Below are positions 24,671 to 34,117 of a stretch of DNA of 64,000 bases, piece after piece (position 1 is the first letter of the stretch; each line of letters starts with the position of its first letter). The notes beneath the pieces were generated by a model. That model did no database searches. It saw nothing but the letters and a program-made list of their open reading frames with translations, and was not told the DNA's origin. The stretch spans positions 207,169 to 271,168 of the forward strand of contig NZ_JBIQLE010000001.1 of NCBI RefSeq assembly GCF_044464525.1, written 5' to 3'. The position numbers were made by a program, and so were the translations under genes. The DNA comes from Pusillimonas sp044464525 (lineage in GTDB: Bacteria > Pseudomonadota > Gammaproteobacteria > Burkholderiales > Burkholderiaceae_B).

Positions 24671-25174
24671 TTACAGCGGGGTTCGGCCGCGCAACGCAGC
24701 CCAGGCGCCGGCGCCGGCCAGCAGTGCAAACAAAGCCAGGCTCCACAAAGCGTATTCGATGCCCAATAAATCCACACGCGCATCCATGCAGGTGGCGTAG
24801 ATGCCGAACAGCCAGGGCAGGCCGGCATCCAGGCCCGATTGCACCATGAAGCGGTCGGCAAAGGTCTGTGCGCACGAAAACATCTGGGCCGCTACCTTGT
24901 ATTGGTACCAGGCGGCGACCATGCCGCCCGCAGCCAATAGGGTGGCACAGCCCGCTGCGATGCGTCCCAGGGCGGCGCGCGCCTGACCCAACGCCAGGCC
25001 AAGCCAGCAAACCACGGCTATGCCTATATATATAAGGCGCTGGAATACGCACCAGGCGCAGGGCGCCATGTCGAACACGTGCTGGGATATCAACGCGACC
25101 CCCACAGCGCCCAACGAGAGCAGGGCGATCAGGTGAAGCATGCGACGGGTACGGAGCGGCAAGGGCTGGGTCAT
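24671..25174 (-). CDS. dsbB: Disulfide bond formation protein B
   Basis: 167 residues, four membrane segments, and both essential cysteine pairs: C39-A-W-C42 (APCAWC) in the first periplasmic loop and C101 with C129 in the second. It reoxidises DsbA and passes electrons to quinone. The frame is open further upstream to 25432; 25174 is preferred because it gives the family length and puts the first helix near the N-terminus. Its ribosome site is weak. Confidence 0.93.
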   Translation of the reverse strand: MTQPLPLRTRRMLHLIALLSLGAVGVALISQHVFDMAPCAWCVFQRLIYIGIAVVCWLGLALGQARAALGRIAAGCATLLAAGGMVAAWYQYKVAAQMFSCAQTFADRFMVQSGLDAGLPWLFGIYATCMDARVDLLGIEYALWSLALFALLAGAGAWAALRGRTPL

Positions 25175-25469
25175 AAGCTGGAGTTTGGGTTTGAACGTTG
25201 GAAAATAGAAGTACTGAATGAAAGAAGGCGGTGGGTTCGCCTGGCAATGATTAACTTCGTTCAGGGGGCAACCGTGTTTCGCGAAGTAGTGCCCCACTGC
25301 AACTTGGCTGCACATTGCGGCGTAGCTTATATTGTGCGGACACATTTGCGATGATGGCCCGGCATTGTGATTCATGCCATGCATTGCGACGACAGCATCG
25401 CATTGTAGCGACCGTGCGGCTAATTCTGTCATCCTGAATCATCAAGCTTCGCCGGAAGGCTACGCTCGG

Positions 25470-28043
25470 CTAGCCCGAATCATCAAGGCTTGCCAGCAGG
25501 CTGCGCTCGAATTGAATTTGCTCGCGTGGATGGCCCAGCACTTCGCCTTCTATGATGAAGACGTCTTCGATGCGGTCGCCCAGGGTCATGATCTTGGCCA
25601 TCTTCAAGTCGATGCTGTGCCTGGCGAATACCTGGGCCAGGCTGTGCAGCAGGCCGGGCCGATCGGCGGCGATGATGGAAAGGCGCCAAGAGGCGCCGCT
25701 TTCGTCGGGCCGAAGCTCAATATTGGGCACTATGGGAAACACGCGCGCGCGACGCGATTGACGTCGCCCGTATCCAGGGGCCGGGCGCGGGGCCGTGGCG
25801 GGATGGGCGAGCCTTTCAGTCAGTTCGTGCTCGACCAGGTTGGCCCAGGAGCGAAAGTCGCGGTCGTTGCCCGGCAACAGCACGATGAAGCTGTCCAGCG
25901 CCCAGCCGCGCCGGGTGGTGTGGATGCGGGCATCTTGCACGCTGAGCGCGCGCTGGTCCAGGTAGGCGCAGATATCAGCGAACAGGTCGTTGCGGTCAGG
26001 GGCGTACACCATGATCTGCAAGCCTTCGTTTTGCCCCACTACGCGTGCCTTGACGACAGGTTCGGCGGCATCGGCGCGATGGTAAAGATGGCGGGTGTGC
26101 CAGGCGATTTCAGAAGCCTCGTGGCGTAAAAAATAAGCCACGTCCAACTGGTTCCAGAATTTGTCGCGGCTTTCGTCGCGCAGCCCCAGCCTGCGAATCT
26201 CGGCGCTTGCTTCTTCGCGGCGCAGTGCAAGCACGGTGCCTCGATCAGGCTGGGCGCCGCCCAGCACGGCCAGGGTCAGCCGGTACAGATCTTCAAGCAG
26301 CTTGCCCTTCCAGGCGTTCCACACTTTGGGGCTTGTGCCGCGGATGTCGGCCACGGTAAGTAGATACAGTGCGCTGAGGCGGCGCTCGGCGCCCACGAGG
26401 GCGGCGAATTCCTGGATGACGTCGGGGTCGGTAAGGTCGCGTTTTTGCGCGTAACGCGACATGGTCAGGTGTTCGCGCACCAGGAACTCGACCAGTTCGG
26501 TATCTTCCGAATCTATCTGATGATCGATGCAGAAGCGCCGTGCATCAATTGCTCCAAGATCGGAATGGTCGCCGCCGCGCCCCTTGGCGATGTCGTGGTA
26601 CAGCGCAGCTACATAAAGCAGCCAGTGCCTGTCAAGTTCAGCGATTAGCTGGCTGGCCAGGGGGTATTCCTGGGCGTGTTCGGGCATGGTGAAGCGGCGC
26701 AGGTTGCGGATCACCATCAGCGTATGCTGGTCCACCGTGTAGGCATGGAATAGATCGTGCTGCATCTGGCCCACGATGCGGCGAAACTCGGGCAGGTAAC
26801 GCGGCAGGATGTTGAGCATGGTCATGCGGCGCAGGGCATGCACGATGCCGCGCGGCTGCTGCAATATCTGTATGAAGGTATAGCGGTTGACGGGGTTTGC
26901 GCGGAACTGCGCGTCGATGCGCTTGCGCGAGTGCCACATGGCGCGCATGATGCGTGCCGAAAGCCCCGTCAGGCCCGGGTGCTGCTGCATGACCAGAAAA
27001 GCCCGCAGCAGCAGTGTGGGCTTGCGTTCGAATTCGTCGGCGCGGCGGATGTCCAGGCGGGTGTGCACCTGGCAAAAATCTTCGTCCAGAAGCTTGCTCG
27101 AGCCCTCGGGCACCGGAAACAGGCGCTCTTCGAAGGCCTGCATCAATATGGTGGTCAGTTGACTAACCACGCGCGCCGCCCAATAGTAGCGCTGCATCAG
27201 CAGCTCGCTGGGCCGGCGGCCTTTTATGGACTGAAAACCATAGATATCAGCCAGCGAGGGCTGCAAATCGAAAAGCAAGCGATCTTCGCGCCGGCCGGCC
27301 AGCAGATGCAGCTCGATGCGCAGGCGCTTGAAGGCCAGTTCCGCCCGGCGCAGGGCGCGGTGCTCGGCAGGGGTCAGCATGTCGCCGTCGGCGATTTCCT
27401 TCCAGGTATTGCCCACGCCGGCCGCCTGTGCGATCCAGCGCAATGTGATCAAGTCGCGCAGCCCGCCGGGCGCTTCCTTGCAATTGGGCTCCAGGGCGTA
27501 GGGCGTGTCGTGATGCCGGGCGTGGCGCTGCGCCATTTCGGCTCGCTTGGCCTGGAAAAACCCCTGGGCGTCCTGGCTTCTTTGCATGGTCTGCAACAAT
27601 TGGCGCACCAGCGGTTTGCTGCCGGCTATCCAGCGCATTTCCATCAGCGCGGTTTCGATGGTGATGTCGTTGGCGGCCTCGCGCTGGCAGTCGGCGATCG
27701 AGCGCACGCTATGGCCCAGGTCCAACCCAAGATCCCATAGCGCCGCCACCAGTTTCTCTATCAGGGCTCGGTCGCTAGGCCCTGGTTCGACGTCAAGCAG
27801 GATCAGAACGTCGATATCGGAGTATGGATACAGCTCGCCACGGCCATAGCCGCCCACGGCTGCCAGTGCGGCGCCCTGCGGCAGCGGATGCTGCCTGAGC
27901 GTTTCGCGCAGCGCCTGGTCGGTGACGCGGCGCAGGGCCGAAAGGAGTATGTCAGGCCGCAGGTGCTCGCGATAGCTTGCTATCGCATCGCCGCGTCGCT
28001 GGTCGAAGCGCTGGCGCAGCGGCGACGGGGCGGGGGAGTCCAT
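25470..28043 (-). CDS. glnD: [Protein-PII] uridylyltransferase / uridylyl-removing enzyme
   Basis: 857 residues, standard length. Domains in order: nucleotidyltransferase (GGYGRGELYPYSDID, catalytic D76 and D78), PII-binding helical region, HD hydrolase (LYHDIAKGRGGDHS near 480), and two C-terminal ACT domains that sense glutamine. It uridylylates or deuridylylates PII to report nitrogen status. It is downstream of map on the same strand, 22 bases away. Confidence 0.98.
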   Translation of the reverse strand: MDSPAPSPLRQRFDQRRGDAIASYREHLRPDILLSALRRVTDQALRETLRQHPLPQGAALAAVGGYGRGELYPYSDIDVLILLDVEPGPSDRALIEKLVAALWDLGLDLGHSVRSIADCQREAANDITIETALMEMRWIAGSKPLVRQLLQTMQRSQDAQGFFQAKRAEMAQRHARHHDTPYALEPNCKEAPGGLRDLITLRWIAQAAGVGNTWKEIADGDMLTPAEHRALRRAELAFKRLRIELHLLAGRREDRLLFDLQPSLADIYGFQSIKGRRPSELLMQRYYWAARVVSQLTTILMQAFEERLFPVPEGSSKLLDEDFCQVHTRLDIRRADEFERKPTLLLRAFLVMQQHPGLTGLSARIMRAMWHSRKRIDAQFRANPVNRYTFIQILQQPRGIVHALRRMTMLNILPRYLPEFRRIVGQMQHDLFHAYTVDQHTLMVIRNLRRFTMPEHAQEYPLASQLIAELDRHWLLYVAALYHDIAKGRGGDHSDLGAIDARRFCIDHQIDSEDTELVEFLVREHLTMSRYAQKRDLTDPDVIQEFAALVGAERRLSALYLLTVADIRGTSPKVWNAWKGKLLEDLYRLTLAVLGGAQPDRGTVLALRREEASAEIRRLGLRDESRDKFWNQLDVAYFLRHEASEIAWHTRHLYHRADAAEPVVKARVVGQNEGLQIMVYAPDRNDLFADICAYLDQRALSVQDARIHTTRRGWALDSFIVLLPGNDRDFRSWANLVEHELTERLAHPATAPRPAPGYGRRQSRRARVFPIVPNIELRPDESGASWRLSIIAADRPGLLHSLAQVFARHSIDLKMAKIMTLGDRIEDVFIIEGEVLGHPREQIQFERSLLASLDDSG

Positions 28044-28065
28044 GATTGAAGTATGTGAGGCGGCC

Positions 28066-28875
28066 TTATGCTGCGGCCTGCACGAAAGCCGGCGCGGCCG
28101 GCATGCCCGGCGAGACGGTCAGTATTTCGTAGCCGCTGTCGGTGACCAGCACGCTGTGCTCCCATTGAGCCGACAAGCTTCTGTCGCGCGTGACCACTGT
28201 CCAGCCGTCGGAAAGCTGGCGAATTTCTTTACGGCCGGCGTTGATCATGGGCTCGATGGTGAAGATCATGCCGGCCTCGAGCTGAACGCCGGTGCCCGCC
28301 TTGCCATAATGAAGCACCTGAGGGTCTTGGTGGAACTTTCGGCCCACGCCATGACCGCAGTATTCGCGCACCACCGAGAAGCCTTGTTTTTCGGCGTGCT
28401 TTTGGATGACGGCGCCGATATCGCCCAGGTATGCGCCTGGGCGCACTTGTTCAATGCCCAGCCACATGCAGTCGTAGGTGGTTTCAACCAGGCGCCGCGC
28501 CAGGATGGAGGGTTCGCCGACATAGTACATGCGGCTGGTATCGCCGAACCAGCCGTCTTTGATGACGGTAACGTCGATATTCATGATATCGCCGTTTTTA
28601 AGCACTTTGTCGCCCGGGATGCCGTGGCAGATGACATGGTTGACCGACGAGCAAATAGAGCCGGGGAAGGGTGGATACCCAGGCGGCGCATAGCCCACCG
28701 TGGCCGATTCCACCTGCAGGGTGTTGGTGATGAAATCGAGGCACAGGCGGTCGAGTTCGCCGGTGGTGATGCCGGCGCGCACGTGCGGCTCGAGGTGGTC
28801 GAGCGCCTGGGCCGCCGCTTGGCAGGCGGCACGCATTTTTTCGAGGTCGGCGGGGTCTGTAACGAGGGGGATCAT
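28066..28875 (-). CDS. map: Methionine aminopeptidase, type I
   Basis: 269 residues. Metal ligands are visible: Asp in NIDVTVIKDGWFGDTS (two), His in CGHGVGRKFH, Glu in FTIEPMI and Glu in QWEHSVLV. It removes initiator methionine from new proteins. It is divergent from rpsB, the usual arrangement in proteobacteria. Confidence 0.98.
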   Translation of the reverse strand: MIPLVTDPADLEKMRAACQAAAQALDHLEPHVRAGITTGELDRLCLDFITNTLQVESATVGYAPPGYPPFPGSICSSVNHVICHGIPGDKVLKNGDIMNIDVTVIKDGWFGDTSRMYYVGEPSILARRLVETTYDCMWLGIEQVRPGAYLGDIGAVIQKHAEKQGFSVVREYCGHGVGRKFHQDPQVLHYGKAGTGVQLEAGMIFTIEPMINAGRKEIRQLSDGWTVVTRDRSLSAQWEHSVLVTDSGYEILTVSPGMPAAPAFVQAAA

Positions 28876-28909
28876 ATCAACTTGAACTGTTTAACTTAAA
28901 GATAGTAGA

Positions 28910-28915
28910 ATTATA
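28910..28915 (-). promoter_or_regulatory. -10 element of the map-glnD promoter
   Basis: A perfect TATAAT on the minus strand 35 bases before the map start. No convincing -35 hexamer was found at the right distance. Confidence 0.55.
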
Positions 28916-28973
28916 GGCTTTCTTTGATTTTGCGCCTTTGGCTTTGTGGCGGGCAAAGAGAGAAGGCCTTGTT

Positions 28974-29006
28974 CAATTACGAAGCAATTACGAAGCAATT
29001 ACAAAG
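28974..29006 (+). repeat. Three 11 bp direct repeats in the rpsB leader
   Basis: CAATTACGAAG, CAATTACGAAG, CAATTACAAAG run head to tail, 139 bases before the rpsB start. The 269 bp map-rpsB gap must carry promoters both ways; the repeats may be a protein- or RNA-binding site in the rpsB leader. Confidence 0.8.
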
Positions 29007-29144
29007 CAGCCATATTTAATTTGCCATTGTGGCAAAAATCGCGTGCGCGGCAAAACCAGGGTGTTTGGGGCAAGCTGGCTGGCAACAGAATCAGCAACCC
29101 CCGGATGCAGGACCGCGTACAAGACCCAACCCTCGGAGAATATT

Positions 29145-29897
29145 ATGTCCTTGATGCGAGAAATGCTCGAAGCTGGTGTGCACTTTGGTCACCAGACCCG
29201 TTACTGGAACCCCAAGATGGCGCAGTACATCTTTGGCCAGCGTAACAAAATTCATATCATCAACCTTGAGCAGACCGTCGTCAAATACCAGGAAGCGGCC
29301 AAGTTCATGCGCCAGCTTACCGCGCGCGGCGGCAAAATCCTGTTTGTCGGCACCAAGCGCGCCGCCCGCGAAGTCATCGCCGAGGAAGCAACACGCTGCG
29401 GCATGCCTTACGTCGATAGCCGTTGGCTGGGCGGCATGATGACCAACTTCAAGACGGTAAAAAGCTCGGTCAAGCGCCTTAAAGAAATGGAAGCCCAGCA
29501 AGCCGAAGGCGTCACCGAGCAAATGACCAAGAAAGAAGCCCTGATGTTTGACCGCGAGCTCGATAAGCTCAACAAGTCCATCGGCGGCATCAAAGACATG
29601 AACACCTTGCCTGACGCCTTGTTTGTCGTCGACGTCGGCTATCACAAGATCGCCATTGCCGAAGCGCATTCGCTGGGCATCCCTGTCGTGGCCGTGGTTG
29701 ATACCAACCATTCGCCCGAAGGCATCGAGCACGTCATCCCCGGCAACGACGACTCGGGCAAAGCCATCTCCTTGTACGTCAAGGGCATGGCCGACGCCGT
29801 GCTCGAGGGCCGTGACCAGGCTCTTAACGGCCTGGTTGAAGAAATCGCCGAAGGCGACGAAGAGTTCGTCGAAGTCCAGGACGAAAGCGAAGAGTAA
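29145..29897 (+). CDS. rpsB: 30S ribosomal protein S2
   Basis: 250 residues beginning MSLMREMLEAGVHFGHQTRYWNP-type sequence, characteristic of bacterial S2, with FVGTKRAAREV and DTNHSPEGIEHVIPGNDDS. The start at 29145 follows a GGAG site; longer upstream frames lie in the leader. First gene of the translation/envelope cluster. Confidence 0.99.
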   Translation: MSLMREMLEAGVHFGHQTRYWNPKMAQYIFGQRNKIHIINLEQTVVKYQEAAKFMRQLTARGGKILFVGTKRAAREVIAEEATRCGMPYVDSRWLGGMMTNFKTVKSSVKRLKEMEAQQAEGVTEQMTKKEALMFDRELDKLNKSIGGIKDMNTLPDALFVVDVGYHKIAIAEAHSLGIPVVAVVDTNHSPEGIEHVIPGNDDSGKAISLYVKGMADAVLEGRDQALNGLVEEIAEGDEEFVEVQDESEE

Positions 29898-29906
29898 TTC
29901 TTTGCG

Positions 29907-29935
29907 GCGGGCGCGCTGTTTGCCCTTGCGCCCGC
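29907..29935 (+). other. Attenuator-like hairpin between rpsB and tsf
   Basis: Perfect 8-base arms GCGGGCGC and GCGCCCGC around a 13-base loop ten bases after rpsB, without a T-run. A second perfect hairpin (GCGCCG-CTTA-CGGCGC) lies at 30025-30040. The 215 bp gap has no gene; the hairpins may reduce read-through or protect mRNA. Confidence 0.6.
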
Positions 29936-30112
29936 GCCTGGCCGTCCTGAATGCCGCATGCCGATTGCAGGACGGCAGTCATCGCAGACTTGCTTGCGCT
30001 ATTGGGCTCGATCCCCCGTGCTGTGCGCCGCTTACGGCGCCCCGGCGGTCGTGTTGCTCGTCTGCCCTTGCCCTGGTGCGCCGGGGTCCGTTTCAAAGAA
30101 CTGGAGATTACT

Positions 30113-30988
30113 GTGGCTCAAATTACCGCCTCGATGGTCAAAGAATTGCGCGAGAAGACCGACGCGCCCATGATGGAGTGCAAAAAAGCGTTGACTGAAG
30201 CCGACGGCGACATGGCGCGCGCCGAAGAGCTGTTGCGCGTCAAGCTGGGCAGCAAGGCCAGCAAGGCCGCCAGCCGCGTCACCGCCGAAGGCCTGATCGG
30301 CCTGCATATTGCCGCCGACGGCAAGCAGGGCGCTGTGGTCGAGATCAACTGCGAAACCGACTTCGTCGCCAAGAACGACGATTTCATCAACTTCGTTTCG
30401 CAAATTGCCCAGCTTGTATCTGAAAAGAACCCGGCCGACGTCGCCGCCCTGTCTGAATTGCCCTTTGGCGAAGGCACGGTTGAAAGCACCCGCTCGGCGC
30501 TCGTCGGTAAAATCGGCGAGAACATCTCGGTGCGCCGTTTCGAGCGCCTCGAAACTGCTCAGAAGCTTTCCAGTTACGTGCACGGCGGCCGTATCGGCGT
30601 ATTGGTCGAGTTCGACGGCTCTGACGAAGTGGGCAAAGATCTGGCCATGCACATCGCCGCCACCCGGCCACGCGCGCTCGACGCATCCGGCGTGCCCGCC
30701 GAACTGCTCGAGGCCGAGCGTTCGGTTGCTGCACAGAAAGCCGCCGATTCCGGCAAGCCCGCCGAGATCGTCGAGAAAATGGTCGAAGGCTCGGTGCAGA
30801 AATATCTCAAAGAGATCACGCTGCTTTCGCAACCCTTCGTTAAGAACGACAAACAAAGCGTTCAGCAGATGCTGAAGGAAAACGGTGCTTCCATCCAGCG
30901 TTTCAGCTTGTTTGTAGTGGGCGAGGGTCTCGAGAAAAAATCCGAAGACTTTGCCGCCGAGGTTGCGGCCGCCGCTGGCAATTCTTGA
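30113..30988 (+). CDS. tsf: Elongation factor Ts
   Basis: 291 residues. GTG at 30113 gives the usual MAQITASMVKELREKTDAPM start with TDAPMMECKKAL, after a GGAG site; the frame is open further upstream but that part is the intergenic hairpin region. EF-Ts exchanges nucleotide on EF-Tu. Confidence 0.98.
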   Translation: MAQITASMVKELREKTDAPMMECKKALTEADGDMARAEELLRVKLGSKASKAASRVTAEGLIGLHIAADGKQGAVVEINCETDFVAKNDDFINFVSQIAQLVSEKNPADVAALSELPFGEGTVESTRSALVGKIGENISVRRFERLETAQKLSSYVHGGRIGVLVEFDGSDEVGKDLAMHIAATRPRALDASGVPAELLEAERSVAAQKAADSGKPAEIVEKMVEGSVQKYLKEITLLSQPFVKNDKQSVQQMLKENGASIQRFSLFVVGEGLEKKSEDFAAEVAAAAGNS

Positions 30989-31004
30989 TCTTTCGCGGCA
31001 CAAC

Positions 31005-31038
31005 GCGCGGGCGTGCGCTCATTGAGCGCCGCCCGCGC
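31005..31038 (+). terminator. Long hairpin between tsf and pyrH
   Basis: GCGCGGGCG-T-GCGCTC, loop ATT, GAGCGC-CGCCCGCGC: 15 pairs with one bulged base, 17 bases after the tsf stop. No T-run follows, so this is a partial terminator or processing site separating rpsB-tsf from pyrH. The rest of the 175 bp gap shows no gene. Confidence 0.6.
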
Positions 31039-31163
31039 GCCGCGATGGGGCGGCGGTTTCTCGCCTCGCCCGCCGCTTTGCCGGCCGCGACGCCTTTTTT
31101 GGCGCTGCCGGCCCCCAATCTGGCATACACTTTCGTTGGAACGACTTCTCGGGATTGCCTTCT

Positions 31164-31880
31164 ATGACCACCAGATCATACAAACGTGTTCTTCTCAAAC
31201 TTTCCGGCGAGGCGCTGATGGGTGAAGACGCATTTGGGATCAATCGCAGCACCATCCTTCGCATGACCGAAGAAATCGCCGAGGTCTCCAGCCTTGGCGT
31301 CGAACTGGCCATCGTCATAGGCGGAGGCAACATCTTCCGTGGCGTTGCGCCCGGCGCCCAGGGAATGGACCGCGCCACCGCCGACTACATGGGCATGATG
31401 GCCACCGTCATGAACGCGCTTGCCCTGCAAGACGCCCTCAAGCATCGCGGTATCGATACCCGCGTGCAGTCGGCCCTCAATCTCGATCAGGTCGTCGAGC
31501 CCTATATTCGCCCGAAAGCCTTGCGTTATCTTGAAGAAGGCAAGGTCGTGGTGTTTGCGGCAGGCACCGGCAACCCGTTTTTCACCACCGATACGGCCGC
31601 CGCCTTGCGGGGGGCCGAAATCGGCGCTGAAATCGTCCTGAAGGCCACCAAGGTCGACGGTATCTATACGGCCGACCCCAATAAAGATCCTTCAGCAACG
31701 CGCTACGCACGAATCAGCTTCGACGAAGTGATCGTGCGCAGGCTGGAAGTCATGGACGCCACGGCTTTCGCCCTGTGCCGCGACCAGAAGCTGCCGATCA
31801 AGGTGTTTTCCATCAACAAGCCCGGCGCCCTGCGACGCGTCGTGCTTGGCGAGGACGAGGGCACCCTGGTCCACGTTTGA
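31164..31880 (+). CDS. pyrH: Uridylate kinase
   Basis: 238 residues of the amino-acid kinase fold, beginning MTTRSYKRVLLKLSGEALMG, with GGGNIFRG and TGNPFFTTDTAA. It phosphorylates UMP to UDP and is GTP-activated in bacteria. ATG 31164 is preferred over a TTG nine bases upstream. Confidence 0.98.
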   Translation: MTTRSYKRVLLKLSGEALMGEDAFGINRSTILRMTEEIAEVSSLGVELAIVIGGGNIFRGVAPGAQGMDRATADYMGMMATVMNALALQDALKHRGIDTRVQSALNLDQVVEPYIRPKALRYLEEGKVVVFAAGTGNPFFTTDTAAALRGAEIGAEIVLKATKVDGIYTADPNKDPSATRYARISFDEVIVRRLEVMDATAFALCRDQKLPIKVFSINKPGALRRVVLGEDEGTLVHV

Positions 31881-31894
31881 TAAAGGAAAAAGAA

Positions 31895-32455
31895 ATGAGC
31901 ACATCAGAGGTCAGAAAATCCGCCGAAGAACGCATGGCGAAAAGCCTGGACACACTTAAGGTCAATTTGGCCAAGATACGCACTGGGCGAGCCCATGCAG
32001 GCATACTTGATCATGTGCAGGTCGAGTACTACGGCTCGCCCGTTCCTGTGGGCCAAGTGGCCAACGTAAACGTTATCGATGCGCGCACGCTAAGCGTGCA
32101 GCCCTACGAAAAACCCATGGTCGGCGCAATTGAAAAAGCCATCCGTGATTCAGACCTTGGTCTTAATCCGGTTTCCATGGGCGACAACATTCGCGTACCC
32201 ATGCCGCTGCTCACCGAAGAGCGCCGGCGCGATTTGACCAAAGTGGTGCGCAGCGAAGGCGAGGACACCAAGGTGGCCGTGCGCAACGTTCGCCGCGACG
32301 CCAACGACAGCCTCAAGAAAATGGTCAAGGATAAAGACATCTCCGAGGACGAAGAGCGCCGCACGCAAGACGACATCCAGAAGCTCACAGACAAATTTGT
32401 CGGCGATATCGATAAGATCATTGCGCAGAAAGAAGCGGAGATCATGACGGTCTAG
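31895..32455 (+). CDS. frr: Ribosome recycling factor
   Basis: 186 residues, MSTSEVRKSAEERMAKSLD start after an AAAGGAAAAAG site, with the RTGRAHAGILDHVQVEYYG region and the C-terminal helix of the family. It splits the post-termination ribosome with EF-G. It follows pyrH by 14 bases. Confidence 0.98.
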   Translation: MSTSEVRKSAEERMAKSLDTLKVNLAKIRTGRAHAGILDHVQVEYYGSPVPVGQVANVNVIDARTLSVQPYEKPMVGAIEKAIRDSDLGLNPVSMGDNIRVPMPLLTEERRRDLTKVVRSEGEDTKVAVRNVRRDANDSLKKMVKDKDISEDEERRTQDDIQKLTDKFVGDIDKIIAQKEAEIMTV

Positions 32456-32479
32456 CGCGCGTCTTGCACGACCATTACT

Positions 32480-33241
32480 ATGTTTACGAGTTCCACGCTT
32501 TCCATCCCTGACAGCTCCGAGGCGCCCCGGCACCTGGCCATCATCATGGATGGAAACGGGCGCTGGGCCACTCGCCGGATGCTGCCGCGCACGGCGGGGC
32601 ACGTTCGAGGGGTTCAGGCCGTACGCCGCGTGGTCGAAGCCTGTGGCCGCCGAGGTGTCAAATACCTTACCTTGTTTGCGTTCAGTTCTGAAAACTGGCG
32701 GCGACCCCAGGAAGAAGTGTCGTTGTTGATGCGGCTGTTCGTGCAAACGCTCGAAAAAGAAGTGGTCAAGCTTGAAAAGCAGGGTGTGCGCCTGCGGGTG
32801 GTCGGCGACTTAACGGCTTTCGAGCCGCATCTGCGAGAACTGATAGTCGCGGCCGAAGAGCGCACGCGCGACAACGATGCGCTGCATCTGACCATCGCCG
32901 CCAACTATGGCGGTCGCTGGGACATCCTGCAGGCCATGCGCAGCCTGCTGCGCGACAAACCGCAGCTTGCGCAAGCGCCTGATTCGCTGGTAGAGCAAGA
33001 GCTTACGCAGCGCCTGTCCATGTCGTGGGCGCCTGAGCCCGACCTGTTCATCCGCACCGGCGGTGAACAGCGCATCTCCAATTTTCTGATCTGGCAGCTC
33101 GCCTATACTGAACTGTATTTCACCGATGATTATTGGCCCGAGTTCGGGGCCAAAGAGCTTGATGCGGCTTTCAAGTGGTTTCGCACGCGCGAACGCCGTT
33201 TCGGACGGACCAGCGCGCAGCTTGCCGAACAATCCAAATAA
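32480..33241 (+). CDS. uppS: Undecaprenyl diphosphate synthase
   Basis: 253 residues. The cis-prenyltransferase signature HLAIIMDGNGRWAT carries the catalytic Asp, with FAFSSENWRRP and the C-terminal DLFIRTGGEQRISNFLLW-like stretch. Makes the C55 lipid carrier for peptidoglycan and O-antigen precursors. Confidence 0.98.
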   Translation: MFTSSTLSIPDSSEAPRHLAIIMDGNGRWATRRMLPRTAGHVRGVQAVRRVVEACGRRGVKYLTLFAFSSENWRRPQEEVSLLMRLFVQTLEKEVVKLEKQGVRLRVVGDLTAFEPHLRELIVAAEERTRDNDALHLTIAANYGGRWDILQAMRSLLRDKPQLAQAPDSLVEQELTQRLSMSWAPEPDLFIRTGGEQRISNFLIWQLAYTELYFTDDYWPEFGAKELDAAFKWFRTRERRFGRTSAQLAEQSK

Positions 33242-33253
33242 GGAGTTTCCGCC

Positions 33254-34117
33254 ATGCTGGCGCAACGCGTGATCACCGCAGTAGTGCTTCTGGCGGTTCT
33301 GCTGGGCGCTTTGGCTGCCCCCAGCCCTTGGCCCCTGATACTGCTGCTTGTTCTGGCCGCGGCCTGCGCGCTATGGGAATGGCTGCGGCTTACCGTCAGC
33401 GCGGGCGCCGATAACGTGGCCGTGGTGATCGCAGTTATCCTGGGTGGGGTAATGCTATTTTGCGCCACCGGGTGGATACGCGGCGGCGATATGGCCCACT
33501 GGGCGTCGTGGGTAAGTTATGTCAGCAATGGTTGGCTTATTCCCGCGGTCGTTCTGGGCTGGCTCATTGTCGGTACGACGCTGGTGGTACAGGGGCGCAC
33601 CGATGCGCCCGCGTCCAGCAGCGGCCTGCGTATTTTCGCCATCTTTGCTGTCTGGTCCGCATGGGCGGCCCTGGTGCAGTTTTACCTTGCGTTCGGCGCC
33701 TGGTTTTTAATCTCTTTGCTGGCCTTGATCTGGTTCGCCGATGTCGGCGCCTATTTTGCCGGCAAGGCCTTTGGACGCCGCAAGCTGGCGCCCCGTGTCA
33801 GCCCCGGCAAAAGCTGGGAGGGCGCCATCGCGGGTGTGCTGGCCGCCGTCATTTGGGTGGCGGTGTCCAGCCAATGGCAGGGCAGTTTCGGCGCGGCGCT
33901 CGTTCAAGGTTGGAGCTGGGCCGGCGCATTGGCGCTTTCAGCCTTGCTGGCGGCGCTGTCCATCATCGGCGACCTGTTCGAGTCCTTGCTCAAGCGCCGT
34001 GCCGGGCGCAAGGATTCCAGCGCCTTGCTGCCGGGGCACGGCGGCGTCTACGATCGCATTGACGCCTTGCTGCCGGTGGCGCCCACCGCATTTTTGTTGG
34101 TGAGCATCGCTGCATGA
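33254..34117 (+). CDS. cdsA: Phosphatidate cytidylyltransferase
   Basis: 287 residues with about eight membrane segments. The signature 'SPGKSWEGAIAG' followed by 'SIIGDLFESLLKRRAGRKD' and GHGGVYDRID is clear. It makes CDP-diacylglycerol in the inner membrane. Its stop overlaps dxr by four bases. Confidence 0.97.
   Translation: MLAQRVITAVVLLAVLLGALAAPSPWPLILLLVLAAACALWEWLRLTVSAGADNVAVVIAVILGGVMLFCATGWIRGGDMAHWASWVSYVSNGWLIPAVVLGWLIVGTTLVVQGRTDAPASSSGLRIFAIFAVWSAWAALVQFYLAFGAWFLISLLALIWFADVGAYFAGKAFGRRKLAPRVSPGKSWEGAIAGVLAAVIWVAVSSQWQGSFGAALVQGWSWAGALALSALLAALSIIGDLFESLLKRRAGRKDSSALLPGHGGVYDRIDALLPVAPTAFLLVSIAA

Noticed and set aside
25175..25469. Possible gene between glnD and dsbB
   Set aside because: The 295-base gap has only extensions of the dsbB frame; no start signal or domain, and no repeat or terminator of note.
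28938..29144. N-terminal extension of rpsB
   Set aside because: Standard S2 starts at 29145; the extension lies in the tandem-repeat leader.
30985..31167. 60-codon frame between tsf and pyrH
   Set aside because: Made of the hairpin sequence; no ribosome site.
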